From assembly GCA_913055905.1 (NCBI GenBank), contig CAJXLB010000012.1, positions 1 to 62,074 on the forward strand: DNA of 62,074 nucleotides, given 5' to 3'. Shown in pieces: positions 35,019 to 42,984 of this stretch (its first letter is position 1; every line of letters starts with the position of its first letter). Source of the stretch: an uncultured Winogradskyella sp. (GTDB lineage Bacteria; Bacteroidota; Bacteroidia; Flavobacteriales; Flavobacteriaceae). The translations under genes and the position numbers were made by a program. The notes below the pieces were generated by a model that searched no databases, was not told where the DNA came from, and was given only the letters and a program-made list of their open reading frames with translations.

Positions 35019-35498
35019 ATGGAAGTACATCATTCAAAAAAATCTAGAGATAATACCTATTATATGCAATTGGCTATTAATTTGGCAAAAAAAGGAATGA
35101 CCACTGACGGAAGTTCAGGCTTTGGAGCTGTTATAGTGAGACAAAATCAAATTATTGCCACGGCTTTTAATACAGTAGGCTCTTCCAATGACTGCACGCA
35201 ACATGCAGAGCTATCGGTAATTCAAAAAGCGGGCAAGACCATTGGCTATAAAAACTTGAAGAAATGTGACCTCTATACCAGCTGCGAACCTTGTATGATG
35301 TGCCTAGGTGCTTGTTACTGGGCTGGATTTAAAACCATTTATTTTGGAGCCTCCGCAGAAGATGCCAAATCCTTTGGATTCATTTATTCCAATATGTTTT
35401 ATTCCTCTAGCAATAAAGATAGATTCCAAGAATTCAAAATGAAACAATTGATGCGAGATGAAGCTCTTGAAGTTTGGCGCCTTAATAAGGCTGACTAA
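35019..35498 (+). CDS. nucleoside/guanine deaminase (CDA superfamily)
   Basis: The 159-residue zinc deaminase has His62-Ala-Glu64 (THAE-type, QHAELSVIQKAG) and Cys92-x-x-Cys95 (TSCEPCMMC), the metal and catalytic residues of the cytidine deaminase fold. The overall length, the 'FGAVIV' strand and the C-terminal region with FYSSSNKDRFQEFKM resemble bacterial guanine deaminase (GuaD of Bacillus type), which turns guanine into xanthine. tRNA adenosine deaminase TadA is less likely, because the tail does not fit. It is convergent with the rhodopsin gene, 44 bases apart. Confidence 0.88.
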   Translation: MEVHHSKKSRDNTYYMQLAINLAKKGMTTDGSSGFGAVIVRQNQIIATAFNTVGSSNDCTQHAELSVIQKAGKTIGYKNLKKCDLYTSCEPCMMCLGACYWAGFKTIYFGASAEDAKSFGFIYSNMFYSSSNKDRFQEFKMKQLMRDEALEVWRLNKAD

Positions 35499-35542
35499 CA
35501 CAACTCATTGCAATGACATCAAATCAAGAAGAAACTGGCCCA

Positions 35543-36379
35543 TTAATAGGAATAACCTTCCTTCTTACTCACAATTTGCGCTACTCGACCTAAAAGAACA
35601 CCATAAATTACTTTTGAACTAATATCAGCTACCGTGTAGGTCATTTGTCGGCCCACAACACCAGATTCGTTAAAGAGTCCTCCTTCTATTCCCAATAAGT
35701 GCGGCATCAAATACGCTCCAGGATATAAAAACCACGATACTAAAAATAGTAACCAGATTTGGTTCATCACTTTTTTTGCTTCTTGAGGTATACCCTCTTT
35801 GCCTTCTTGGATTACTTTTCTCATAACCCACAGAATATGAATAAAAAACACTGTAGAAATTCCACCCCAAATGAAAAATTTAGGAAGGTTGGACACCTCA
35901 TAAAATTGACCAATGTAACCAGTTATGATCATTAGTGCTCCAGAAAACCAAAATTGATTTCGTATCGATTTGAAGTTTGATTTTGTAAGCGACACTACAA
36001 ATAGAATTTGAAAGAGTAACATTGGTACATCTATCAACCAATTTAAGTATCTATATCCATTATTGAACAAATCTCCATCGGACTGCAACATATAGCGACC
36101 AATAGTCTCATCGTATTGAAATGAATTGGTCCAATTTCCTGCTTGTGCGTATAGCAACAGAAATGCAGAGACCATGACCACTCCAGACAATACGTTTGAA
36201 ATCCGATATTTAGGAGAGACCGTTTTAAGGGTTAAAACAAAATATAACAATCCGGCCAACATTACGGCATAACCTAAGGTTAGGGTATGTGAGACCATTT
36301 GATAAGCCATTTCGGAAAATCCTTCAGAATTCCCTATAAAATTTTCAAAATTTGCATTCACTAATTTATCCATAGACAT
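35543..36379 (-). CDS. sodium-pumping rhodopsin (NDQ motif, KR2 type)
   Basis: A seven-helix type 1 rhodopsin of 278 residues. Helix C reads YRYLNWLIDVPMLLFQI and carries Asn113, Asp117 and Gln124, the NDQ triad that defines light-driven outward Na+ pumps (N112, D116, Q123 of KR2). The retinal Schiff-base lysine is Lys256 in DISSKVIYGVLLG, with counter-residue Asp252. Other KR2 landmarks keep place with a one-residue offset: His31, Asn62, Ser71, Asp103, Arg110 and Gly264 (the N61/G263 cytoplasmic entry). In light it should pump Na+, or H+ when Na+ is absent, out of the cell. Retinal genes (blh, crtY) are not in the window. It is divergent from a D-lactate dehydrogenase-like gene across a long palindrome. 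A start at Met3 is possible. Confidence 0.96.
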   Translation of the reverse strand: MSMDKLVNANFENFIGNSEGFSEMAYQMVSHTLTLGYAVMLAGLLYFVLTLKTVSPKYRISNVLSGVVMVSAFLLLYAQAGNWTNSFQYDETIGRYMLQSDGDLFNNGYRYLNWLIDVPMLLFQILFVVSLTKSNFKSIRNQFWFSGALMIITGYIGQFYEVSNLPKFFIWGGISTVFFIHILWVMRKVIQEGKEGIPQEAKKVMNQIWLLFLVSWFLYPGAYLMPHLLGIEGGLFNESGVVGRQMTYTVADISSKVIYGVLLGRVAQIVSKKEGYSY

Positions 36380-36450
36380 TTTTATTTTCGTTTAAAATTA
36401 GGTTGCTCATTAGACTTAAATTAACTCTAATGAATAGAAAATTGATCGTT

Positions 36451-36514
36451 TAGTACAAAAAGCCTAGCCGTAGACCTTAATTTAATTTAACGGTCTTTTA
36501 TGAGGCTAGTACTA
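36451..36514. promoter_or_regulatory. long interrupted palindrome between the rhodopsin and ldhA-like genes
   Basis: Three nested pairs of arms share one centre near 36483: TAGTAC (36451-36456) with GTACTA (36509-36514), AGCCT (36461-36465) with AGGCT (36503-36507), and AGACC (36472-36476) with GGTCT (36492-36496). It lies in the 196-base gap between two divergent genes, 72 bases from the rhodopsin start and 62 from the other start. It could be an operator for both promoters or an RNA structure. Confidence 0.5.
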
Positions 36515-36575
36515 TATCATTTGTTTATCTTATGAAATCCTCAATTAATGGGTCCATAATTGAAAACATCAAATA

Positions 36576-37565
36576 ATGAAAATTGCAGTATTCAGCACAA
36601 AAACGTACGATAAGGATTACTTTGAAACCTATAACAAGGATTATGGCTTCAGCTTTTCCTTTTACGAAACGACCCTCAATAGTGATACCGCCAACCTTAC
36701 CAAAGGTTATGACATCGTATGTGTTTTTGTAAATGATATTGTAGATGATACCACCATTAAAATATTGGCAAAGCATGGCATAAAATTAATTGCCCTGAGA
36801 TGTGCTGGCTTCAATAATGTTGATGTTGAAGCCGCTAAGTCACATTCCATTAAAATTGTAAGAGTACCTGCTTACTCTCCAGAAGCTGTGGCGGAGCATG
36901 CCATGGCTCTTATACTTACCTTAAACAGGAAGACTCACAAGGCCTATAATAGAGTTAGGGAAGGAAATTTTTCTCTGAAAAATTTAATTGGTTTCAACTT
37001 ACACAATAAAACCGTTGGTGTTATTGGTACTGGACAAATCGGTGCTACATTTTGCAACATTATTAAAAGTTTTGGCTGTAATGTTATAGCTTTTGATGTC
37101 AAGGAAAATGAAAGTCTCAAAAAATCAGGTGTTAGCTATACGAGTTTAGATGACCTTTTTAAACAGTCGGACATAATCTCCTTACATTGCCCGCTTAATG
37201 AGCATACGAAGCACATAATCAACAAAGACTCCTTGGAATTAATGAAAAAAGGTGTCATGATTATTAATACCAGTAGAGGCGCATTGATTAATACGGCTGA
37301 TGTGATTGAGAGCTTAATTAATAAAAAGATAGGCTATTTGGGTATTGATGTTTACGAGCAAGAGGAAAATCTGTTTTTTGAAGATCTCTCGGAGCACATT
37401 ATTCAAGATGAGTTGATATTAAGACTAATGAGTTTTCCCAATGTTTTAATCACCTCCCACCAAGCCTTCTTCACCAAAGAGGCCATGATCGAAATTACCA
37501 CCACTACCTTGCAAAATATCCAAGCCTTTATGAGCGGAGAGCCCTTGGTCAATGAGGTTATCTAA
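36576..37565 (+). CDS. D-2-hydroxyacid dehydrogenase (D-lactate dehydrogenase type)
   Basis: The 329-residue enzyme follows the NAD-dependent D-lactate dehydrogenase (LdhA) plan: catalytic-domain start MKIAVFSTKTYDKDYFE, LRCAGFNNVD, Rossmann motif VGVIGTGQIG near 145-154, catalytic Arg in NTSRGALINT, Glu in DVYEQEENLFFED, and His in SHQAFFTKEA. This fits reduction of pyruvate to D-lactate in the cytoplasm. It is divergent from the sodium-pump rhodopsin and shares the palindromic control region, so coupling of redox state and light is imaginable but unproven. Confidence 0.92.
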   Translation: MKIAVFSTKTYDKDYFETYNKDYGFSFSFYETTLNSDTANLTKGYDIVCVFVNDIVDDTTIKILAKHGIKLIALRCAGFNNVDVEAAKSHSIKIVRVPAYSPEAVAEHAMALILTLNRKTHKAYNRVREGNFSLKNLIGFNLHNKTVGVIGTGQIGATFCNIIKSFGCNVIAFDVKENESLKKSGVSYTSLDDLFKQSDIISLHCPLNEHTKHIINKDSLELMKKGVMIINTSRGALINTADVIESLINKKIGYLGIDVYEQEENLFFEDLSEHIIQDELILRLMSFPNVLITSHQAFFTKEAMIEITTTTLQNIQAFMSGEPLVNEVI

Positions 37566-37629
37566 TTAAAGAAAGTATACTTATTCATTTACATACAAAT
37601 AGTACCTTTACGCCTCAACTAACTAGCTA

Positions 37630-38718
37630 TTGAAATCACAAAGGCTATATTTTATTGATGCGGTTAGGGCATTTGCAATCTTGATGATGCTTCAAGGTCA
37701 TTTTATAGACTCCTTGTTGGACCCAGCTTATAGGGATTCTAATAAAGTTTTTTATTCCATTTGGGAATACTTCAGAGGGATTACAGCACCTACATTTTTC
37801 ACCATTTCAGGACTTATTTTTTCGTATCTATTGATTAAGGCAAAACATAAAGGACAAACCGTTCTTAGAATACGCAAAGGTTTTGTTAGAGGATTAATGC
37901 TAATAGGCATTGGCTACGCCTTAAGGATTCCTATTTTTGAATGGTTTCTAGGAGAATTTAGAACTTATTTCATGGTGGTTGATGTGCTTCAATGTATAGG
38001 TCTATCACTTATTCTTGTAATTTTAATTTATGCCCTAACGTTTAGAAAAACACTTGTTTTTTCTATAATAATGTTATTGTTAGGCCTTATAATCTTTACA
38101 ACTGAGCCGCTATACAGAACCTTGAAACTTGAACATATTCCACTGTTTTTTTCAAACTACCTCAGTAAGGCCAATGGTTCTATCTTTACCATAATACCAT
38201 GGTTTGGCTATGTTTGTTTCGGTGCCTTTGTAGCTACGATTTTTTATCGTTATTTAGAACGACATCGCTTCAAGTCTATTACAGTGACGGCCTTTACCTT
38301 GGTTGGACTATTGTTAATTCAGTTTTCTTCCCATGCCTTTATGTGGCTTTACAAACAAACCGGAATGTTGCTTTTCTATGAGGTTGCACATTTCAATTAT
38401 CTGTATACTCGACTTGGTAACGTCCTTATTTTGTTTGCCCTCTTTTACGCGTTTGAATCGCTTGTAAAACAGCCACTGATTCTTAAGATTGGACAAAAAA
38501 CACTTTCAATCTATGTGATTCATTTTATTATCATTTACGGCAGTTTTACGGGTTTTGGCCTCTATCAAATCATAGGAAAGACGTTGCAACCAAGCCAAGC
38601 CATTATTGGCGCCCTAGTATTTTTAACAACGGTGTGCTTTATCGCATTTTACTATGTAAAAACAAATGCCTTTGTCTACCTTCATTTAAGAAAACTCATA
38701 GACAAACTGAAATCTTAG
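37630..38718 (+). CDS. multi-spanning acyltransferase-like membrane protein (HGSNAT/DUF1624 type)
   Basis: The 362-residue protein has about nine to ten hydrophobic spans and the opening RLYFIDAVRAFAILMMLQGHF, followed by FRGITAPTFFTISGLIFSY. This is the heparan-alpha-glucosaminide N-acetyltransferase catalytic-like pattern, where the His after the first helix moves an acetyl group across the membrane. The substrate in Bacteroidota is unknown, and a cell-surface glycan is likely. The start is TTG at 37630, the only start that keeps the first helix. TACCTTTA, one mismatch from the -7 element, lies about 25 bases upstream. It overlaps the convergent LysR gene by four bases. Confidence 0.8.
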   Translation: MKSQRLYFIDAVRAFAILMMLQGHFIDSLLDPAYRDSNKVFYSIWEYFRGITAPTFFTISGLIFSYLLIKAKHKGQTVLRIRKGFVRGLMLIGIGYALRIPIFEWFLGEFRTYFMVVDVLQCIGLSLILVILIYALTFRKTLVFSIIMLLLGLIIFTTEPLYRTLKLEHIPLFFSNYLSKANGSIFTIIPWFGYVCFGAFVATIFYRYLERHRFKSITVTAFTLVGLLLIQFSSHAFMWLYKQTGMLLFYEVAHFNYLYTRLGNVLILFALFYAFESLVKQPLILKIGQKTLSIYVIHFIIIYGSFTGFGLYQIIGKTLQPSQAIIGALVFLTTVCFIAFYYVKTNAFVYLHLRKLIDKLKS

Positions 38719-39638
38719 TAGCTCTGGTGCCACTTAAAATGGTCTTCAATTATCCGATCTTTTTCGGAAGTGATAAAGTCCAAATATGCCGCGGCGGTTG
38801 GTGAAAGCTTCTTGTTTTTTAGCCAAACTAAGTTCCAATTGGTTACCAATGGTAAACCCTTGAAGGGTATAATTTTAAGATCTCCATTTCGTAATTCGTT
38901 CTTTAAGCCTATAAGCGGCATAATAGACACGCCCAAACCTGCAATTACGGCTTGTTTTAGCGCTTCGTTAGATGTCAGTTCCATTTTTTTACGAGTAGGC
39001 AAATCCTTGCCGGCAATAAAGGCTTCCATCGCATCACGTGTGGCAGAGCCCTTTTCACGGTACAACAATGGATGATGTTCAAAGATTTTCTTTTTACCTG
39101 AAGCAACATTACTATCGGTAGCGGCACCACCGATAAGAAATAACTTATTCTCCATAAGCTCTACCCTATTGAGTTTTAGTTGATCTGGCACTACAGAAAC
39201 CAATGAAAAATCGACCTTATTATCAGACAAACTTTTTATAACAGCATCTTTATTGGTCACATCCATGACTAAGTCTACGCCTTTGTTTTTTTTAGTAAAA
39301 TCAGACAAGAAGTATGGCATTACGTATTTGCCTGTAGAAACTACGGAAATCTTTAAGCGGCCAGCGACCTCGCCTTTAAAAGCAAGGGATTTATAGTTTA
39401 TCATTTCTACCTCATGCAGAATTTTCTCGGCAGCTTCGGCAATTTCCTTTCCAAATTCAGTAACGTATAATTGCCGCCCTATGATTTCTGTTAAAGGAAT
39501 AGAAAATTGATCTTGAAACTTTTTGAGCTGGATGGAAACCGCAGGCTGACTTAAGAATAAAGCTTCAGATGCTTTTGTAATACTTTTTAATTCGGTTATC
39601 TTTAGAAAAATTTGAAGTTGATGCAAGGTATAGTTCAT
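38715..39638 (-). CDS. LysR-family regulator, probable controller of sbtA
   Basis: The 307-residue protein starts with the LysR helix-turn-helix (YTLHQLQIFLKITELKSITKA, then LFLSQPAVSIQLKKF) and continues with a periplasmic-binding-like effector domain. Position divergent from an SbtA bicarbonate transporter is the same layout as CmpR/CcmR-type regulators of inorganic carbon uptake, so it is likely to sense a carbon-related metabolite. The 85-base intergenic gap holds a 20-base palindrome fitting a LysR operator. Regulation of sbtA is inferred from position. Confidence 0.9.
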   Translation of the reverse strand: MNYTLHQLQIFLKITELKSITKASEALFLSQPAVSIQLKKFQDQFSIPLTEIIGRQLYVTEFGKEIAEAAEKILHEVEMINYKSLAFKGEVAGRLKISVVSTGKYVMPYFLSDFTKKNKGVDLVMDVTNKDAVIKSLSDNKVDFSLVSVVPDQLKLNRVELMENKLFLIGGAATDSNVASGKKKIFEHHPLLYREKGSATRDAMEAFIAGKDLPTRKKMELTSNEALKQAVIAGLGVSIMPLIGLKNELRNGDLKIIPFKGLPLVTNWNLVWLKNKKLSPTAAAYLDFITSEKDRIIEDHFKWHQSY

Positions 39639-39665
39639 AATTAATCTTTATGGGTTCTATTAATC

Positions 39666-39685
39666 TTATTTATAAAAATAAATAA
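39666..39685. promoter_or_regulatory. palindrome in the LysR-sbtA gap, candidate operator
   Basis: TTATTTAT, AAAA, ATAAATAA forms a perfect 8-bp inverted repeat with a 4-base spacer between the two divergent starts. T-rich/A-rich palindromes of this size are the usual LysR recognition style; the AT-rich setting makes chance matches more common. Confidence 0.4.
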
Positions 39686-39723
39686 AAATTTTATTACATT
39701 TTTGCCCCATTTAATTAAAAAGA

Positions 39724-40686
39724 ATGGATTTACATTTACTCGTTGACAATCTTACCAATCCTGCCTTGTTGTTCTTTTTCTTGGGCATCATTGCTGTACA
39801 ATTAAAGAGTGATTTAGAAATACCTTCTAATTCATCTAAGTTTATTTCGCTTTACTTATTGTTATCCATTGGTTTTAAAGGTGGCCAGGAGTTGTCGCAT
39901 AGTGACTTAAACATGGAAATCCTGTACTCACTTCTTTTTGGCATATTGTTGGCATTGTTGGTACCACTTTACACCTATTTTATTTTAAGACGAAAATTTA
40001 CTGTAGCCAACTCTGGAGCTATAGCCGCTTCCTACGGTTCGGTGAGTGCCGTCACCTTTGTTACAGCCATTTCCTTTTTAGAGATTGAACATATTGATTT
40101 TGGTGGACACATGGTAGCCGTTATGGCCTTAATGGAAGCGCCATCTATTATAATTGGCGTCCTACTTATTTCAATTTTTGATAAGGATAACCCAGAGAAA
40201 ATAAACTTGGGCAAAGTAGTGAGGCACGCCCTTACCAATGGAAGCGTCCTACTTATCCTAGGTAGTCTTGTGGTTGGATTTTTAGCTAGTGATGCACAGG
40301 CTGAAGGGATAAAACCATTTACAACCGATATTTTTAAAGGCTTCTTAGCCGTTTTTCTATTAGATATGGGAATTACCAGTGGCAAAAAACTGTCATCATT
40401 TCTTAAAAATGGTTGGTTCGCATTAATTTTTGCGATTATTATTCCGATTATCAATGGAATAACCGTTGCGGTTATTAGCGGAAGCTTTACAGATAGCACA
40501 GGTAATAGACTGTTATTCGCTATTTTGGCAGCGAGTGCCTCTTACATTGCTGTCCCAGCTGCGATGCGTTTGGCTGCACCCAAGGCTAATCCCAGTTTGT
40601 ATTTGCCCATGGCCTTGGCCATTACCTTTCCGTTTAATATTACCCTTGGAATGCCCTTGTACTTAGGGATTATTCAAGGGTTTTAA
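39724..40686 (+). CDS. sbtA: sodium-dependent bicarbonate transporter (SbtA family)
   Basis: The 320-residue membrane protein has two inverted halves of about five helices each, with the SbtA marks LYLLLSIGFKGGQELSHS, AASYGSVSAVTFVTA and, in the second half, FLAVFLLDMGITSGKK and AASASYIAVPAAMRLA. SbtA imports bicarbonate with Na+ in cyanobacteria; here it could supply anaplerotic carboxylases. The membrane location is the inner membrane. A LysR gene is divergent, and a sodium-pumping rhodopsin lies 3.3 kb away. No SbtB regulator is adjacent. A terminator was not found. Confidence 0.92.
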   Translation: MDLHLLVDNLTNPALLFFFLGIIAVQLKSDLEIPSNSSKFISLYLLLSIGFKGGQELSHSDLNMEILYSLLFGILLALLVPLYTYFILRRKFTVANSGAIAASYGSVSAVTFVTAISFLEIEHIDFGGHMVAVMALMEAPSIIIGVLLISIFDKDNPEKINLGKVVRHALTNGSVLLILGSLVVGFLASDAQAEGIKPFTTDIFKGFLAVFLLDMGITSGKKLSSFLKNGWFALIFAIIIPIINGITVAVISGSFTDSTGNRLLFAILAASASYIAVPAAMRLAAPKANPSLYLPMALAITFPFNITLGMPLYLGIIQGF

Positions 40687-40739
40687 TTTATTTACGGTTT
40701 GATTTTATTACTTTTAAAAGACTTGATCCCTGCGATATT

Positions 40740-41216
40740 GTGAAACCTTTAATTCAAAAATTTTACGAAGCCTTCAACGCCTTGAATGCAAATGAGATGG
40801 TGTCTTGCTATCATCCTGAGGTTACATTTGAAGACCCTGCATTTGGAGTACTAAAAGGTGAAAACGCCAAGCAAATGTGGTACATGCTTTGCGAATCGCA
40901 AAAAGGAAAAGATTTTCAGGTTTCGTACTCCAACATAAAGGTCGATGGCACTACAGGTTCTGCCAACTGGGAGGCCTTTTATGTTTTTAGCAAAACACAG
41001 CGCAAGGTACACAACAAGATTTCTGCTAATTTTAAATTTAAAGACGGCCTTATAATTGAGCATAAAGACGATTTTAGCCTGCACAACTGGGCCAAACAAG
41101 CCTTAGGCTTCAAAGGTTGGCTTTTGGGTGGTACCAAATTTTTTAAGCGCAAGCTTCAACAGCAGACCCATAAAACGCTGCAAAATTATATTCAAAATAA
41201 AAAGCGACTGCAGTAA
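40740..41216 (+). CDS. NTF2-like / SnoaL-fold protein
   Basis: The 158-residue protein shows the NTF2-like cone pattern: LIQKFYEAFNALNANEMVSCYHPEVTFEDP in shortened form of the family's first helices, the GSANWEAFYVFSKTQRKVHNKI strands, and FKFKDGLIIEHKDDFSLHNW with the conserved His-x-Asp. Such proteins may be enzymes (isomerases, dehydratases) or simple ligand-binding domains; the substrate cannot be predicted. The tail is unusually basic (KRKLQQQTHKTLQNYI). The start is GTG at 40740. It follows sbtA by 53 bases and ends inside a terminator. Confidence 0.8.
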   Translation: MKPLIQKFYEAFNALNANEMVSCYHPEVTFEDPAFGVLKGENAKQMWYMLCESQKGKDFQVSYSNIKVDGTTGSANWEAFYVFSKTQRKVHNKISANFKFKDGLIIEHKDDFSLHNWAKQALGFKGWLLGGTKFFKRKLQQQTHKTLQNYIQNKKRLQ

Positions 41217-41230
41217 ACAGATCGCTTTTT
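41199..41230 (+). terminator. rho-independent terminator overlapping the NTF2-like gene's stop
   Basis: AAAAAGCGA (41199-41207) pairs with TCGCTTTTT (41222-41230). The left arm lies within the last codons of the gene. Confidence 0.75.
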
Positions 41231-41322
41231 CGAGAACAATGTTTCTTTTTAGGGACTTTTTATAAGTTTACTTTATGTTTCATTGCATTTCAATTAATGC
41301 AAATGATGTGCCAAAAAGCAAC

Positions 41323-41871
41323 TTAACTATAGGCTTTTATCTTACCTTCAACTCCATTAAAAAATCCTCGAATGATTTTGAAATCGGATTCCATATCCTC
41401 GGTAGGATAAAAAGGTTCTGATACTTTATTTTGTTTATTTCCAAAATCTAAGGTGAACATGATTATAGGAACCTGGGCAGCTTTAGCAATAAAGTAAAAG
41501 CCCGTGCGCCATTGGTCTACTTTTTTGCGCGTTCCTTCTGGAGCGAGAGTCAATCTAAACTCGTCTTCCTTTTCAAAAAGTTTGGCGATTTGTTCAACTT
41601 TGTTCTCTCTTGTTGTACGATTGACAGGCCTACCTCCTATTGCCCTGAAATACCAACCAAAAGGAGGTCTAAACAATTCCTCCTTACCTATAAAATTTGT
41701 TTTAACACCTGTGATTTTGCGTAATAGCAACCCTATATAAAAGTCATGCCAACTCGTATGTGGCGCCGCTATAATAACAGCTTTTTTTATGCTATCCTTA
41801 GAAAAATTTGTGTTGCCTACAATTTTCCAACCTAAAAGCTTAAAGTAAATTAACTTGGCGAGGCAACGCAT
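41323..41871 (-). CDS. PlsC-like acyltransferase
   Basis: The 182-residue protein belongs to the lysophospholipid acyltransferase superfamily. The catalytic HX4D motif is APHTSWHDFY (His-Thr-Ser-Trp-His-Asp), and the substrate-binding motif is LAPEGTRKK. It transfers an acyl chain to a glycerol-phosphate or related acceptor at the inner membrane. It is shorter than plsC of E. coli (245) and closer to the compact group found in many Bacteroidota. It is the last gene of the kdsB run, one base after the alcohol dehydrogenase gene, which suggests a role in envelope lipid or lipid A modification. Confidence 0.9.
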   Translation of the reverse strand: MRCLAKLIYFKLLGWKIVGNTNFSKDSIKKAVIIAAPHTSWHDFYIGLLLRKITGVKTNFIGKEELFRPPFGWYFRAIGGRPVNRTTRENKVEQIAKLFEKEDEFRLTLAPEGTRKKVDQWRTGFYFIAKAAQVPIIMFTLDFGNKQNKVSEPFYPTEDMESDFKIIRGFFNGVEGKIKAYS

Positions 41872-41872
41872 C

Positions 41873-42955
41873 CTACATTTTTTTATATAACTCCAAAAGT
41901 CTTGCTCTTGTCATCTCCTTTTGCCAATTTTTACCTATGGCATTCTCCCAAAGTGGCTCTAAGCTCAGGGCAACGTCTATCATCTTATCGAATTCATTCT
42001 GGGACAATTCTGCACAAATTCCTTTTGGGAGTGTGATTCCGTGCTTTTCCTTCATCTTTTTAAAAAGCGCTACACCTTCAGGATAATAATCTTCTAAATG
42101 ATCAAATACAATGCAGTTGCCTATACCGTGTTTTATTCCTAATAAAAAACCAAGTCCATAACTCATAGCATGGGCAACTCCCACTTGAGAATAGGCAATA
42201 CTCATTCCTCCATGCCAAGAGGCCATCATTAATTTGTCTTGCGCTTCTTCCCGAGTAAGTGAATCTTCTATGAAAACTTCCTTACAAAGGGAAAGCGCCT
42301 TTTCACCATAACTTTGGCTAAATGCATTAAGATAGGTGCCATTTAGTGATTCCACACAATGCACATAACAATCCATACCTGTGTAAAACCATTGATCTTT
42401 GGGTACGTCTTTAGTAAGTTCTGGATCTAGGATAACTTGGTCAAATGGTGTATAATCACTGTTTATTCCCAGCTTTCTTTCAGGTCCTGTTAAAATCGTA
42501 GTTCTAGAGACCTCCGCGCCAGTTCCTGAAATGGTTGGAATGCCAACGTGGTAAATACCTGGATGCTTTATCTTGTCCCAACCTTGATAATCTTTAGATT
42601 CACCTTTATTGGTGAGCATTAAAGATACAGCTTTGGAAATGTCCATAACCGTACCGCCACCAATACCTATGATTCCAGAAGGTAGTTCGCTATATTCTAA
42701 TATAATATCCTCAACATACTTATCTATTTGAGATGTTTTGGGCTCTTCTTTGGTTGAGACATAAATAATTTTATCTAAATAAGATAAACGAATCCTTGAA
42801 GTCAACCAGTGATTGCCCTTAAAAACATCATCAACATAATAAATAAATGGTGCCTTTCTTCCCTTTCGATTTGGCGATAGTATATCCTCTAATTGATTAA
42901 AACTACCTCGCCCAAAAACCACTTTGGACACCATTGGATGGTTTTTATATATCAT
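41873..42955 (-). CDS. iron-dependent alcohol dehydrogenase, Kdo 8-oxidase (KdnB)-like
   Basis: The 360-residue enzyme has the Fe-ADH family: NAD loop GIGGGTVMDISKAVS, GIPTISGTGAEVSR, and the metal ligands Asp in TGMDCYVHCVESLN, His in that motif, His in GVAHAMSYGLG and His in GIKHGIGNCIVF. In Shewanella the homologue KdnB oxidises C8 of Kdo to an aldehyde that KdnA aminates to 8-amino-Kdo. Its place in an operon with kdsB makes a Kdo-type substrate likely. No aminotransferase (kdnA) is seen here, so the pathway end product is unclear. Name is inference from context. Confidence 0.8.
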   Translation of the reverse strand: MIYKNHPMVSKVVFGRGSFNQLEDILSPNRKGRKAPFIYYVDDVFKGNHWLTSRIRLSYLDKIIYVSTKEEPKTSQIDKYVEDIILEYSELPSGIIGIGGGTVMDISKAVSLMLTNKGESKDYQGWDKIKHPGIYHVGIPTISGTGAEVSRTTILTGPERKLGINSDYTPFDQVILDPELTKDVPKDQWFYTGMDCYVHCVESLNGTYLNAFSQSYGEKALSLCKEVFIEDSLTREEAQDKLMMASWHGGMSIAYSQVGVAHAMSYGLGFLLGIKHGIGNCIVFDHLEDYYPEGVALFKKMKEKHGITLPKGICAELSQNEFDKMIDVALSLEPLWENAIGKNWQKEMTRARLLELYKKM

Positions 42956-42984
42956 GTATTCAATTTCTTTGTCAAAAATAAAAC

